Source: Salticus scenicus (Eukaryota; Arthropoda; Arachnida; Araneae; Salticidae). Taken from it: DNA of 64,000 nucleotides. Positions 32,787 to 43,863 of the stretch are shown here, one piece after another (the stretch's first letter is position 1; each line of letters opens with the position of its first letter). The notes beneath the pieces were generated by a model. That model ran no database searches and was not told where the DNA came from. It saw nothing but the letters and a program-made list of their open reading frames with translations. Both the position numbers and the translations under genes were made by a program. The stretch covers positions 211,592,496 to 211,656,495 of the forward strand of contig OZ005653.1 of assembly GCA_963930645.1 (NCBI GenBank). Direction: 5' to 3'.

Positions 32787-32897
32787 ATACTTTGAAAATA
32801 GAATACGATATTCCCAATCGCTTACTAAGCATTTATGTCGTCTTAGAGTGTCGTGTGCAGAAGAAAAAGCATACGAATTTTGCTTTTCAGAACAAAC

Positions 32898-33464
32898 TAG
32901 TTAACAAATTATGAAATGTCAACACAGGGCTGGACTTTAATTTAATTAAATATTATTTTTCATCATAATTTTTAATTTTCTACTGTGTTCAAAGATTTTT
33001 GAACTGTGAATTCATCACCACTATTTTCAGAAATTTTTTATTTTTTCTTGAAAGCACTTAAAAATTCGTGATTTTTTTTTTAAGCTTTTTCTTACGGTAA
33101 TTCAAAAATCTTCTTTATACTTTAGTTTTCAGACTGGAACTGGAATCACTATTTATAACAACTTTTAACGTTTATGAAAATCGTTGTGAAATTATCGATT
33201 TTTATAAAAAGTGTTCTTTTACTCTAAAACAGACAAAAAAAGAAAGATTTGCTTTTATCAAACATATTTAAGAACCCTTTAAATTCAATTAGCGTTCTTG
33301 TAAAAATCTTGTTGTGTGCATTGAAATCGATCTATGCAATTTAGATCCACAGATAAACACAAATTCAGAGGCTCCAATTATAACATCCCACATTTTTAAT
33401 TGGAAGAAGGGGGGGGGGTTCAAGAAGTAAAACAACGGAAAAAGGTTGAAAATAAATTACTTAA
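32898..33464. other. Gene-free A/T-rich stretch
   Basis: No gene, tandem or inverted structure recognised, apart from a G9 tract near 33411. Confidence 0.5.
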
Positions 33465-33548
33465 CCCATTCGCTGCCGATCACACGCTAGCACGTGAGGT
33501 GAAGTATTCTTTCAAAATGACAGTCACATGACATCGACAGCGAATGTG
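33465..33548. mobile_element. 84-bp piggyBac-type MITE
   Basis: TTAA at 33461-33464 and 33549-33552 encloses ends cccattcgctgccgat and atcgacagcgaatgtg (inverse with two mismatches). The interior holds an almost perfect dyad cacgctagcacgtg. Too small to code. Confidence 0.8.
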
Positions 33549-35109
33549 TTAAGAAGTTTTGAGAAAAAAATGGCTTCGTAAAAAATAATGTAAGAAAACA
33601 AAGTAAACACATGTAAATAACATGTATTATTAGTCACAGATTTTTAAATTCATTAAATCTACATGCTCAGAATTATTTTAAAATTATTTTTTTTAATAAT
33701 CTGAATTTTTTTTAAATATGTTTATTCTCCAAAATCAACAATGGATTATAAACATAGGATCATAATACACTACGAATAAAATATTTTTAAAAGTATCGTA
33801 TAGCTCGAAGTTTTGTATTTATGAGTTATATATCTCTAACAGATGCGAAAATTTTTAAACTGAAGAAAAATAAATATATATATCTGTAAAATCTTATTTA
33901 ATCCTTTAAAAGATTATATTATGCATTTTTTTTTTTTTTTTTTTCGCTTAGAAGAAAATTTCTTTCCTTTAAGAATTTTTAAAATATATTGAAGTAATAA
34001 TCCTTGGTATATCTTTGTTATGTACATATTTCAAATTTAATGAATTTGAAAAGATTGTTCTAAAAATTTTACATGAAGCATTTTTCATTTATTTACTGAT
34101 ATAGTCTGTCAGTTGTTTTGAAAGATTTATATCTAAAATACATAAGCAGAGATATTATTAAAATCAGCAAGACGGTTGCGACGTATTTTGAAATTTTTGT
34201 ACAATATAGAAGATAAACTACATAAAATTTTTGATGGCTAGATATTCATTTAATATCTAACACGGCGTTATGCGCTTCATGTTTCAGTTTCTATAGTTTT
34301 TCTGTATTTTGAATGTCTTTTTTATGTCAAAGTATTACTCATTATATTTTTTAAAATAACATTTAACTATTAAAAAAAAAAGAAAAGGTTTTCAGCATTA
34401 AATAAATTATCAATAATATATTTTATAAATAAATAATATCAAAATATAAATATTTAATATCAAATAAATAAATTATCAATAAACCAAATTTGGTGACTTT
34501 TTCGCTTCTTCGTGATTATTTTGGTGACCTTGGCGAGAAAATCTTTATTACCGATATACCAAATTTTTAAGCTCTAACTTGATTGGTTAGAAAGTTTCCA
34601 GAATTTTCTCCATTTTTCTACGCGGGTAATTAAGGAATTGCTTCGCGCCAAATCAGTCTTTTTTGCCGAGGCATTCACTGCTGCATAAAGAGCTCTGATC
34701 TTCTTTGAATTACAGCCGATTGCGGTGTATTAATGCTATAATACAGTTTATACTGTGAATTTGATGTTGTCAGCTGTTGTTTAAGCTGTGTGTATTAGTG
34801 AAACTGAAGTTGATGCTTGGTTTATAGACCTGTAATCTTCTCGAATTTCTATAAATAAACTTTTAACCCTTTTGCGAGATTTGCCTTTCATTATTTATAT
34901 AATGATCAAATGTTGATTTTACAACTAACAACTATGCAGTTAGATCATGTGCTTATGAAAAATGTTTACTTACATAGCACAATACACTAATATATTTAAT
35001 GCATTTATGTACTGTTAAAAAAATAGTCACTCTGATATTCATAACATGTTATGTGCATGTGACTTTAGTGCAAGTGGCGTATAAACGTATATTCTCCCAA
35101 TTTAAATTA
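33549..35109. other. Gene-free A/T-rich stretch with a fragment of the large foldback family
   Basis: At about 34485-34600 the blocks aatttggtgactttttc, ggcgagaaaatct and taccgatataccaaa are homologous to 8408-8480 and 25400-25460 in the foldback arms, so a relic copy lies here. Nothing else is recognised. Confidence 0.6.
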
Positions 35110-35278
35110 AAGTGAAGCTAGGAGAAATCGCGCGGTAGGAGAGATTGCACACTTAGGGGATCGGAGGGAAAGAGTAGAGTGGGTGTGTTGAAATTTTAGG
35201 TGGTTGTACAACACCAATAGTGAAGTGTGGACTTGAATTTGCATATTTATTGCTTCAAAAGTTGAAGATAAAACGTAG

Positions 35279-36530
35279 GGTAAGGTGGGGTAAGTGGGCC
35301 ACCCCCCCCCCCCCCCCCCCGGCATTTCCCCAGTTACTGATTCAAAAAAAATCTGTTATAATATTTTTATGTACCTACCTCAATAGATGTAGAAAACATT
35401 ATGGCATCGTTTTCATTTATGTGTGTGATAAGTTACAAGCCTTTTTCTGACGATTTTTAAATTTGAAGTCCTACCGTAATTCACGCTATCGTACGAATTA
35501 TTTTTTTTCTTCCAAACCGTTCATGATACAAACCAAAACTTTATATATTTTGAAAGTGTATAAAACACAGAATCTTTTTGTAGTATCGTGTACTCATGAT
35601 GTTAATAAGGTTGGAAAAAAATTGGGGGGCCCACTTGCCCCTCGTCTGGGGTAAGTGGGCTACCACAATGGCGGGGTAAGTGTGCCACCCACCCCAACTC
35701 TTTAATATAGTTAAAAAATAGTCATATGCACTGATTTATAGGGTTTACCTCTGGGCAAAAGAAATATTATGTTGACTTGGTATTAAATGACAGTCCAAAC
35801 GATGAAGATACAGTTGTCATTTAATACATGCGCAAAGACACAACTATGCGTAATAACTTTTTTCTCCCTGAAGCTAATGATATTCATGATGTATTCCTAC
35901 AAGATGTTCTGCTGAAACTAAATGAACCATCACTTTCCAAGAGACTTTCAAAATACATGTTTACCAACGATTTATCAAGATGTAATGTTCACTAGCATGT
36001 AACAATAGCATGTAACACTAGCATATAACACTAGCATGTAACACACAATGCCATAGGCAAGTTTAAACTTTGTAGGCCTAACTTTTAGGTTACACTACAT
36101 GCAAAAGTAAAAAGTTGAAAATTTGACATTTTTTTTCTTTTAGCAGGCTTATGTGCCAGAAAAAGTTGCTATGGATGAACTAATGGAGACACTTCAGTGA
36201 TTTTTTTTTTCAAAGATTCAGAAAATCATGTAGATTGTCCCACTTGCCCCACCAAATCTCTACCAGTTACGTGTAAAAATATATTCAGGGGAGGGGCCCA
36301 CTTACCCCCCTTTGCGGGGCAAGTGGGCCACCCCGATGACCACCCAAAATAATTTTCTTTTTTAATTCATCATTTGCTAATTTGGTTAGAGGTTGCCATG
36401 GGTACAGTAACAACATATAAGAGAATGAACCACAAAAAAAAAATTAAGTTGTTAGGCCTATTACATCCGGTGCTATGTTGAGCTAAAATCGAATTATGCC
36501 GAAAAGGGGTCCCACTTACCCCACCTTACC
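35279..36530. mobile_element. Element with 'ggtaaggtggggtaagtggg' ends
   Basis: A perfect 20-bp inverted terminal repeat (35279-35298 and 36511-36530). The core ggggtaagtgggccacccc recurs inside at 35648-35695, 36237-36250 and 36295-36335, often itself palindromic. No coding region was recognised. A possible 3-bp duplication, gta, is weak. A C18 tract follows the left end. Confidence 0.75.
35988..36043. repeat. Short tandem repeat, actagcatgtaac unit
   Basis: Four diverged 13-15-bp units head to tail. Confidence 0.8.
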
Positions 36531-37538
36531 GTAATTAATTTGTCTCGTTCTCAAAAATAAATGCTTGAATTTTCATAACCCTTCCTAAGAATTTCAATAC
36601 AATGGTAGTAGTACAAAATATTTTTAAATTAAAAAATTTCTTATAACTTTCCGACCTAGACTAACGGTACAAGCACCACAATTTCCTCTAAAGGTGAGTA
36701 ATTATTTAATAAAACACTGCGCAATCTCTCCTACCCAAATGGGAGAGTTTGCGCTTTTGCTGTTTCGGAGAGATTGCTCATTTAAAATTCTATACTAACA
36801 GAGTTGTCGCAGCTTATTGGTGACAGCAAGAAAATATTGATGAGTTTGTTGAATGCCTGGGACTGTACCAAACCTAATTTCCATAAGTGATTGGGCTAGT
36901 TCAAATCATTCAAGACGGCGCACCGCCTTTATAGAGACTATACAGAATCTGAAATTGAACATTAATCAGGAGTGGCACAATCGACAAAAGCCACACCTCT
37001 GATGGGATTTACCTCTAGAATGCTGTTAGCGTATGAGAAATTTATCGCAAAAGATTTAAATGTTATTGTATATCTATTTAGTTTTGCAATACTTTCAAGT
37101 ATAACGCTTAAGTTTTGTGCAGCTGTCGGTTGTTTAAATAAAAGAGATAAAACTAAATGCAAGAAAAACATATTAACCTATTCAATCTTCTTTTTAAGGA
37201 ATGTAATCGTCTAAATTTCAATAAAATAAAATAAATAAAATAAACGTGATTTTAAAAAGTAAATGATTTTTTGGCAGAAGATTTTGAGGAAAAAACTTTA
37301 ATAAATAGTAAATGGAGGGCGTATTCTACGCTTAAAAATGGGCGAGACTAGCCACATATCATTGCACTTTCTTTTTTTTTCTTCTAGGAAATGCCTGTTT
37401 GAGACGGATACACCTTCCCGAACAGGTTCATTTGCGGCAGATAGTTGCACAATAACTTCACATGTACAATAATATGTGCAATGATTGTGGACAACGAGAG
37501 ATTCGGTCAGCGAACAAGAAACTATCTTAGCTCATACT

Positions 37539-37822
37539 TGCCAACCTAACCCGGAAGATTGTTAGTCCCGCCCCTTTCCATATCTTTTTTCACACCAGTC
37601 TATTTTTAGATCTCGGGACAGCCCTACGTAGACTTCGGTCTGCGTGCAGCTCAGCACCGCTCTTCGAGCGGTGAGCCGGGGGCTGTGCCCCTGTTCAGTC
37701 TATTTTTAGAGTACTTTTCTTCTTATTTAATCGTAAATGTATTTGAAGAGAATTACTCTAAAAATTAAGTGGTATATAAAAAGGGGCGGGAACTAACCAT
37801 CTTCCGGGTTAGGTTTGCAAGT
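37539..37822. mobile_element. MITE family M2, copy 1, with a later insertion
   Basis: The inverted ends are tgccaacctaacccgg and its partner ccgggttaggtttgca, then cccgcccctttccata against aaaaaggggcggga. The same family lies at 46049-46245. The element is interrupted by 85 bp at 37611-37695. Confidence 0.88.
37611..37695. mobile_element. 85-bp GC-rich insertion with a 15-bp direct duplication
   Basis: Flanked by the exact direct repeat cagtctatttttaga (37596-37610 and 37696-37710). The related MITE at 46049 lacks this segment, which shows it was inserted. The insert can fold into three hairpins: gtagac-ttcg-gtctgc, accgctc-ttc-gagcggt and ggggctgtgcccc. No poly-A tail, no coding capacity. 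Confidence 0.75.
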
Positions 37823-38383
37823 ATGTTCGCTGAAAAGGTAATCTACTGATTTTAAATTAAGTGTGTTAATTAGTAATTTAATATTATTTTCTCGTCTTGT
37901 TCTTTATCTAATGTTCTTTTTTCTGTTTCGTTAATATTTTTTTCTTTAAATAAATTCTTGTAGCTCTTTTTAAATTTCTTTTATTTTTCTGATTTTTTAA
38001 ACTACTGAATTGAATTATCCACTCCCAATGCAAAAGTATTTATTTACAAATGCCTTACAACAATGTCACTGAAGTGAATTATTATTATTGATAATGTAAT
38101 TGTAGTTATAATTAAGCGCAATCTCTCTTACCTATGTGCGCAATCTCTCTTACCTATGTGCGCAATCACTTTTACCGTATAAGGAGAGATTGCGCAAAAT
38201 AGCTCTCTTGGTTTTATTACTACTGTTGTTTTAAATTACAGCAGAGCAACAAAATAGCAATGGTAATGCACAGAAGAAGGATCAATTCAAAGTTATGCAC
38301 CAAAAGTTTAGCAAAAATTAATATTTGGATTTTTTTTATGTTATTTTGTTGAATTATGCGCAAACTCTCCTAGCGTTACCTTA

Positions 38384-41237
38384 TATTTACTTTTATATAT
38401 TCTTACGTATATATTCAAACTGTAATATGTTCTCATAGCAGCATTATTAACGTTGTTTTTATAACTCTGTTTAATGCAGTTCGTGGTTTTAAAATAAATT
38501 GAAACTAGGAATGTAATTTGTGTGTGCGGAACATTAGTAATTTAGTGTGTTCCAAAATAGCGACTTAAAATTTTTTGAAGAATTATAAATTTATACGAAA
38601 GGAAATATTCGGCTATTTGGATATAATTCTAATAAATAAATTATAAAAAATCAGCATATTTGTTTATTATTGTTTGTTAGAACTAACTCAAAAAATAAAA
38701 AGCCTGCACTTTTTTTGTATCAAACAGAATTTTAAAAATTAATTATTCCTTAATATTTCGATTTATAAAGACTGCTAATTTAAAACATATGTTTCTTTTA
38801 ATCCCATAAAACGATAACCTGATTTCTAGTTTCCACACTATCAAACAAGTTTTAAAACTTCTATCGTTAATACTTTTAATGTTTCATACGGAAAAAGGAA
38901 ATTTTCTGACTATATCAGCTTTTAGAAGATAATCTGTATTAATAAAATCAGAGTTTTGTCTGTAAATTTGTCAGAATCAAAAAATGTTTCGATATCTTAG
39001 CGTTTTACACACCATGAAAGCCAAAAATGACTTCAGAATTTTTTTTCTGTGTGTGTGTGAGTATGCGCACGCGTATGTCATCGTGCCTGTTTGTCTGAAA
39101 CGCTATTTTTGTCCCAGTATCACTTGAGAACGGCAGTATGGAATTCAACGGCGCTTGGCAGAAATTTAGATCTTTACCAACTTAAAATTATATCTATCAA
39201 ATTTTTCGAACACGTTTGTAAGCATAACTCGGCTCCAAATTACTTCTCAGAAAAGAAATTGCACATAGGGAGACTAAACATGAGTCCAAATAAAACATTA
39301 TCTGCGATTTAGTAATTTTCGAGTTTTAAGGGCAGGGAGGGAGAAAATCGATTTATAAGCGGGAAATTTCGCAAATTCCCGCAAAACTCTACAAAAAATG
39401 AGGGGGGGGGGGGTTACGATGGGGCTAAAATAGAGACATCCCTTTAAGCGCTAAATTTGCCCTGAGAAATTTATGGGACCTGCGGTCGCGAATTTTGGTG
39501 CTTGGATTGCTTATATACATTCGACACCTAAAGTAACGGGATTTATAGAAATTACCCTTGATCCCGCTTGGGGGGGAGAGGCATTACCCCTGTTATGTAT
39601 CGAAATTACCACCCTTATTATGACTAACACAAAATTTAAAGTAACAAGTAAGTTATAATTGTTTTAATTTTGATTTTATTTCTTCTCTTTTTTAATTCTG
39701 TCAATATAAATTTGATAAGGGTCTGCATTTTATTAATGAAATCTAATATTAATTAAAAGCTCTCTCTCGTGAAACTTCATTTTGAATTATAAATATAAAA
39801 TTTATAACACAGTAATTATTTCCTCCTGAAATAAAACTATTAAACGACAAATTTTTAAAACTAATTTATTTTAAAATTGATTTAATTCGCTATTACTTAC
39901 TGAAAAAAATAATATTAATTTTTAACTCTGAAAAATATGGCATTCAATATTATGGCATTATTAATAAATACTTAATATGAATTTTTTATGCACTTTTTAG
40001 CATTTCATTACTTTTTTTTTTTCAATTTCAAGTTTCCTTTATATATGTTTTATACATCATGATTATATTTATATTTATTTTTTATTTTGTTCACTTTTTC
40101 AGATAATTTCGTTGTAGTTTTTTACATAAAATGTGTTAGTAAAGTTTTTATTTATTTATTTATTTATTGTAAAATTAATATATTTCATAGACTTCTACAG
40201 ATATATGCATGCTGGAAAATATAGTTTAATAAAGCATTGGAAAACTGTCATTTTAAATTTCATGCGCTCTAAAAATTATTACAGCAGTTTTAATTATTTG
40301 AAGTACTTCTTAAATAATGCTTCTTATATGTCCAATTTAATATTTCTTTAGAGAATTAGAAATTGGTGCATAACTTTTTAAAAAAAATAGTAATAGCAAT
40401 AAAAGTTGATAATAAAACTTTTTTTTATTATTATTTAAATGGTTAATTATTTTTATTTTGAAAAGAAATCGTTACTCTATTACAATTCTAACATTCATGT
40501 ATAAAATATAATTGTTTGAAAGCTATTAAAGTTATTATATTTCATATTAAAAATGCATAACATCTTCAAACATATATTGGCAGAATAAAAAAGATGAAGT
40601 AAATAAAAAAAATTAAAACAAATATAACTTTAAAAGACATAAAAATTAAAACACATACAGATTAAAATAAGTAAAGGAAAAAAAAAAAAAATACAACACA
40701 GCTTGTTGTAAAATTACACAACCAGCGATCTTATTTTCACTTTAACGAGTGCTTAGTAGGTAATGTGCAGATTATCTAGGTAATTAGAGAAATGAAACAA
40801 ATTTCTTCACTTTAACGGATGAAACTAGTTAATGTGCAGATTACCTAGCTAATCTATAAATTAACTGATTTCAGCACTTTAGCGGTAACATATATATATC
40901 AAATTTCTTAATATGTACGATATTCCCAAAAATGAAATAAAAATAATTGTAATGAAACCTTGTTGCTTTCCTTTGTCTTACTCATATAATGATAGAGGAA
41001 GTATTATTCTGGTGTAAAATTTTCAAATTTGAGATTTTCCGATATTTACACGTTTTAAAGTCCTCTGGATATATAAATCAGGTTTTTAGCGGTTGGTCTG
41101 TATAACATAATATTTATTAGTTCTTACACTTCTCACACATTAGTTTTAAAGAAGTTGTATGAGTTTTGTTTGTATGAATAAACTTTTAGAAATAATCTTT
41201 TAAATTCAATAACCGACTTTTTTTATGATTACATGTA
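38384..41237. other. Gene-free A/T-rich stretch
   Basis: 2.9 kb without a supported gene. A diverged tandem duplication of ~70 bp lies at 40737-40870 (cactttaacg, aatgtgcagatta). Frames at 39091-39312, 39473-39658 and 40133-40351 have no domain. A G10 run lies near 39402. Confidence 0.5.
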
Positions 41238-43062
41238 CACTACCTTTCCATAAATGACCGTACACCTTCGATTTCAGAAGTTTTTAAAAATATCTCAAAA
41301 AGAATTGAACAAATCATTTTGAAACTTCAAGAGTGTGAAGAACATGTTATTCTTCATAAATTTTAGTTAACGTTTTGCGCCAAAAGTGCTAGGTGGACCA
41401 GTAAAAAATTAATGAAAAATCAAAGTGTTTGGGCATCACCCTGTAAAAAGTAATGCTTGAAATGCGATCTGGCTGTAGCATGTGATTATGGAACTCTTTC
41501 TCATTATCTGTTTAAATTTTTATGTTTCTGCCGCATATAAACAGGGAGATATAAAGGTTTCTTTAAAAAATTGCAAAAAACATTTCACTTTTTTAGCTAT
41601 AACACGCAAGGTATTAAACCCAATGCAAAACTATTTTTAGGTAACTCGACATACATCATTAGACACAACATACTGCAATCAGAATGAAAAAATTGTATTA
41701 AATATCTTATGAAATATGAGTATTTTTACTAAATAATTTCTAACTGCGCATGCATAAGATTTAGCAAAATTTCATTTGCATAATTTTATAGCCAATTTCG
41801 TATGCATAATTTTATAGCCAAATGGATTGAGCTTCTTATATAAAATCTCCAAACAAATATCGTGTAAACACAAAAAGTTCTACGCCGTAGAAGGAAGTGA
41901 ATTTCAGCTATTTCCCCAAAATAAGAATTTGATCAGGGGGTTTTCTCAATATTTATTTACAATCACAGAAAATTGTATTACCGTTCACTGAATCAGAATA
42001 AAAATGTGAGTAAAACCACTTATAGTTTAACTGTTTTTTGAGAGAAACAGAACAGCAGTTCATTCTATGGTGTAGAAGTTTGTGATTTTGCGCAATACTT
42101 GTTTGAGATTTTTATATAAGTAGCTATATTCATTTGGCTATTAAATTATGCAAATAAAATTTCGCGAAATCTTACGCATGCGCAGTTAAAAATTATTTAG
42201 TAAAAATGCTCACATTTCATTAGATATTTAATATTTTTCCATTCTAAATTGCAGAATGTTGTATATAATGTTGTATGTCGGGTTTCTCGAAAATAGCTTT
42301 GCACTGGTTTTAATATTTTGTGTGTTACAGCTAAAAAAGTGAAAATTTCTTGGCACTTTTTAAAAAAAGTTTTGTATTTTCCTGATTAAATGCGGTAGAG
42401 ACTTAAAATTTATACAGAAAATGGGAAAAATCCCCATAATCACATGCTACACTGTTAAAAAATTCTGTAAATTTAATGTAAATATTTATGCAGAGTCTCT
42501 GTAAATTTACAGTAATTCTTAGTTAAAAGTGAATAATCGAAATTCTCAATCATTATTCTGTATTTTTACGTAACTTTATTATCTATTTTTTTAATTAAAA
42601 TTAAAAATGATTGTTTCTACTTTTAAAAAAGAATTCCAAGTCCGAAATATACTCTCAACAATAATTAATTAAATTGATATTAGTTATTAAAATGAAAGTG
42701 TAAAATAAATTATTTAGCATCTCCGTTTATTTTTCTCTGTAATTTTACTTAAGACTTGAGATAATAGATTGTACGGAGTTTTCTGTTGAAAATTTTAACA
42801 GCGTACAACCAGATTGTATTTAAAGCATTACTCTTTAAAGGGTGTTGCCAAATACTTTCATTTTTCTTTAATTTTTTACTGATCCTCCTAATAATTTTGT
42901 CACGAAACTGTAACTGAGGTTGATGAGGTATAACATGCTTTTTACACTGCTGAAGTTTCAAGATGATTTTTTTAGTACTTTTTGAGATATTTTAAAAAAG
43001 ACTGAAGTCGAAAGTGTCTAACGTTCATATTGTCTTAACCAGTCATTTATGAAAAGTTAGTG
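41238..43062. mobile_element. Palindromic Tc1-like foldback element
   Basis: The ends cactacctttccataaatga and, in inverse, cactaacttttcataaatga are both next to TA (41236-41237 and 43063-43064). Homology continues inward for at least 110 bp (tatctcaaaaag, catnttgaaacttca). A second pair of inverted arms fills the middle (about 41450-41900 and 42050-42455), for example actgcgcatgcataagattt against aaatcttacgcatgcgcagt. No transposase was recognised. The end sequence resembles the 'ccataaatt' type of the Tc1 copies at 1881 and 19733. Confidence 0.85.
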
Positions 43063-43863
43063 TACTATGTTCAGTAGGGTGGGCCGAAAAAGGCCGAAAA
43101 TTTTTTTTTTTCGAAATTGATTTTGGTATAGAATGAAAAAGTTGTGCAATGAACCAATTAGAACTCACAAGAATTTTTATCAAAATTAATCAATATTTAG
43201 CCGCGCCCCTCTGACATTGAAAAACGGAAAAAAAGAACGGAAAAAAGCTTTTTCTGGAAAAAAGCCGAAAAAAATTTTTTTTTCGAAATTGATTTTGGTA
43301 TAGAATGAAAAAGTTGTGTAATGGACCAATTAGAACTCACAAGAATTTTTATCAAAACTAATCAATATTTAGCCGCGCCCCTCTGACATTGAAAAACGGA
43401 AAAAAAGAACGGAAAAAGCTTTTTTTGGAAAAAAAATATATTTTGAAAAAATATCCAAAATTTTTAAAGACATTCATTAAAAATGTTACATAATATGTCA
43501 ATTAGAACCCATAAAAATTTGTATAATTTTTTTTTTCATTATTTAACCGTGCCCCTCTGACATCAAAAATCGGAGAAAAATGAAAGAAATATCGGATTTT
43601 CTGAAAACCTGTACTATGATAAACTATTCATTATTTTTCTAATTTAGTATTGACATAACTGATTAATTAATTAGTATTATAAATAAAAATTCTATAACTA
43701 TAACTATTACTTTGCTTTATTATTTTTTTACTTGGTTAATTATTATAAACATATTTTTTCTTGTATATAAGCATATTTTCTCTTACATAGTAACAAAATA
43801 AAGATTAAAGCAAAAATATACAAATTTATGTTGGATTTAATAATACCTGTTGCTTATTGAATA

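Larger units (their letters stand above)
31815..32897. repeat. Head-to-head inverted duplication of a Tc1-type element
   Basis: The left arm (31815-32210) and right arm (about 32475-32897) are inverse copies that include both non-coding end and transposase start: gcttagtaggtgactg against gcttagtaagcgattg, and cgtattctatttt in both. The 260-bp middle belongs to the right-hand copy. No target duplication was assigned. Confidence 0.8.
35110..38383. mobile_element. Composite element with 'gctaggaga' inverted ends and interior 'agagattgcgca' repeats
   Basis: The left end gtgaagctaggagaaatcgc and the right end in inverse (gtaacgctaggagagtttgc) match over ~20 bp. The motif (g)agagattgcgca recurs in both orientations near 35141, 36719, 36770, 38115-38165 and 38185. 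No transposase was found. It hosts a nested element (35279-36530) and a MITE (37539-37822). No target duplication was identified, so the limits are provisional. Confidence 0.6.

Noticed and set aside
39091..39312. Plus-strand open frame near a (GT)n tract
   Set aside because: No domain recognised, no splice or neighbour support; a host exon cannot be excluded but is not supported.
42749..42961. Possible transposase start (basic 70-codon frame) in the palindromic Tc1-like element
   Set aside because: It lies within the inverted arm, shows no clear helix-turn-helix or DDE motif, and is too short to support a call.
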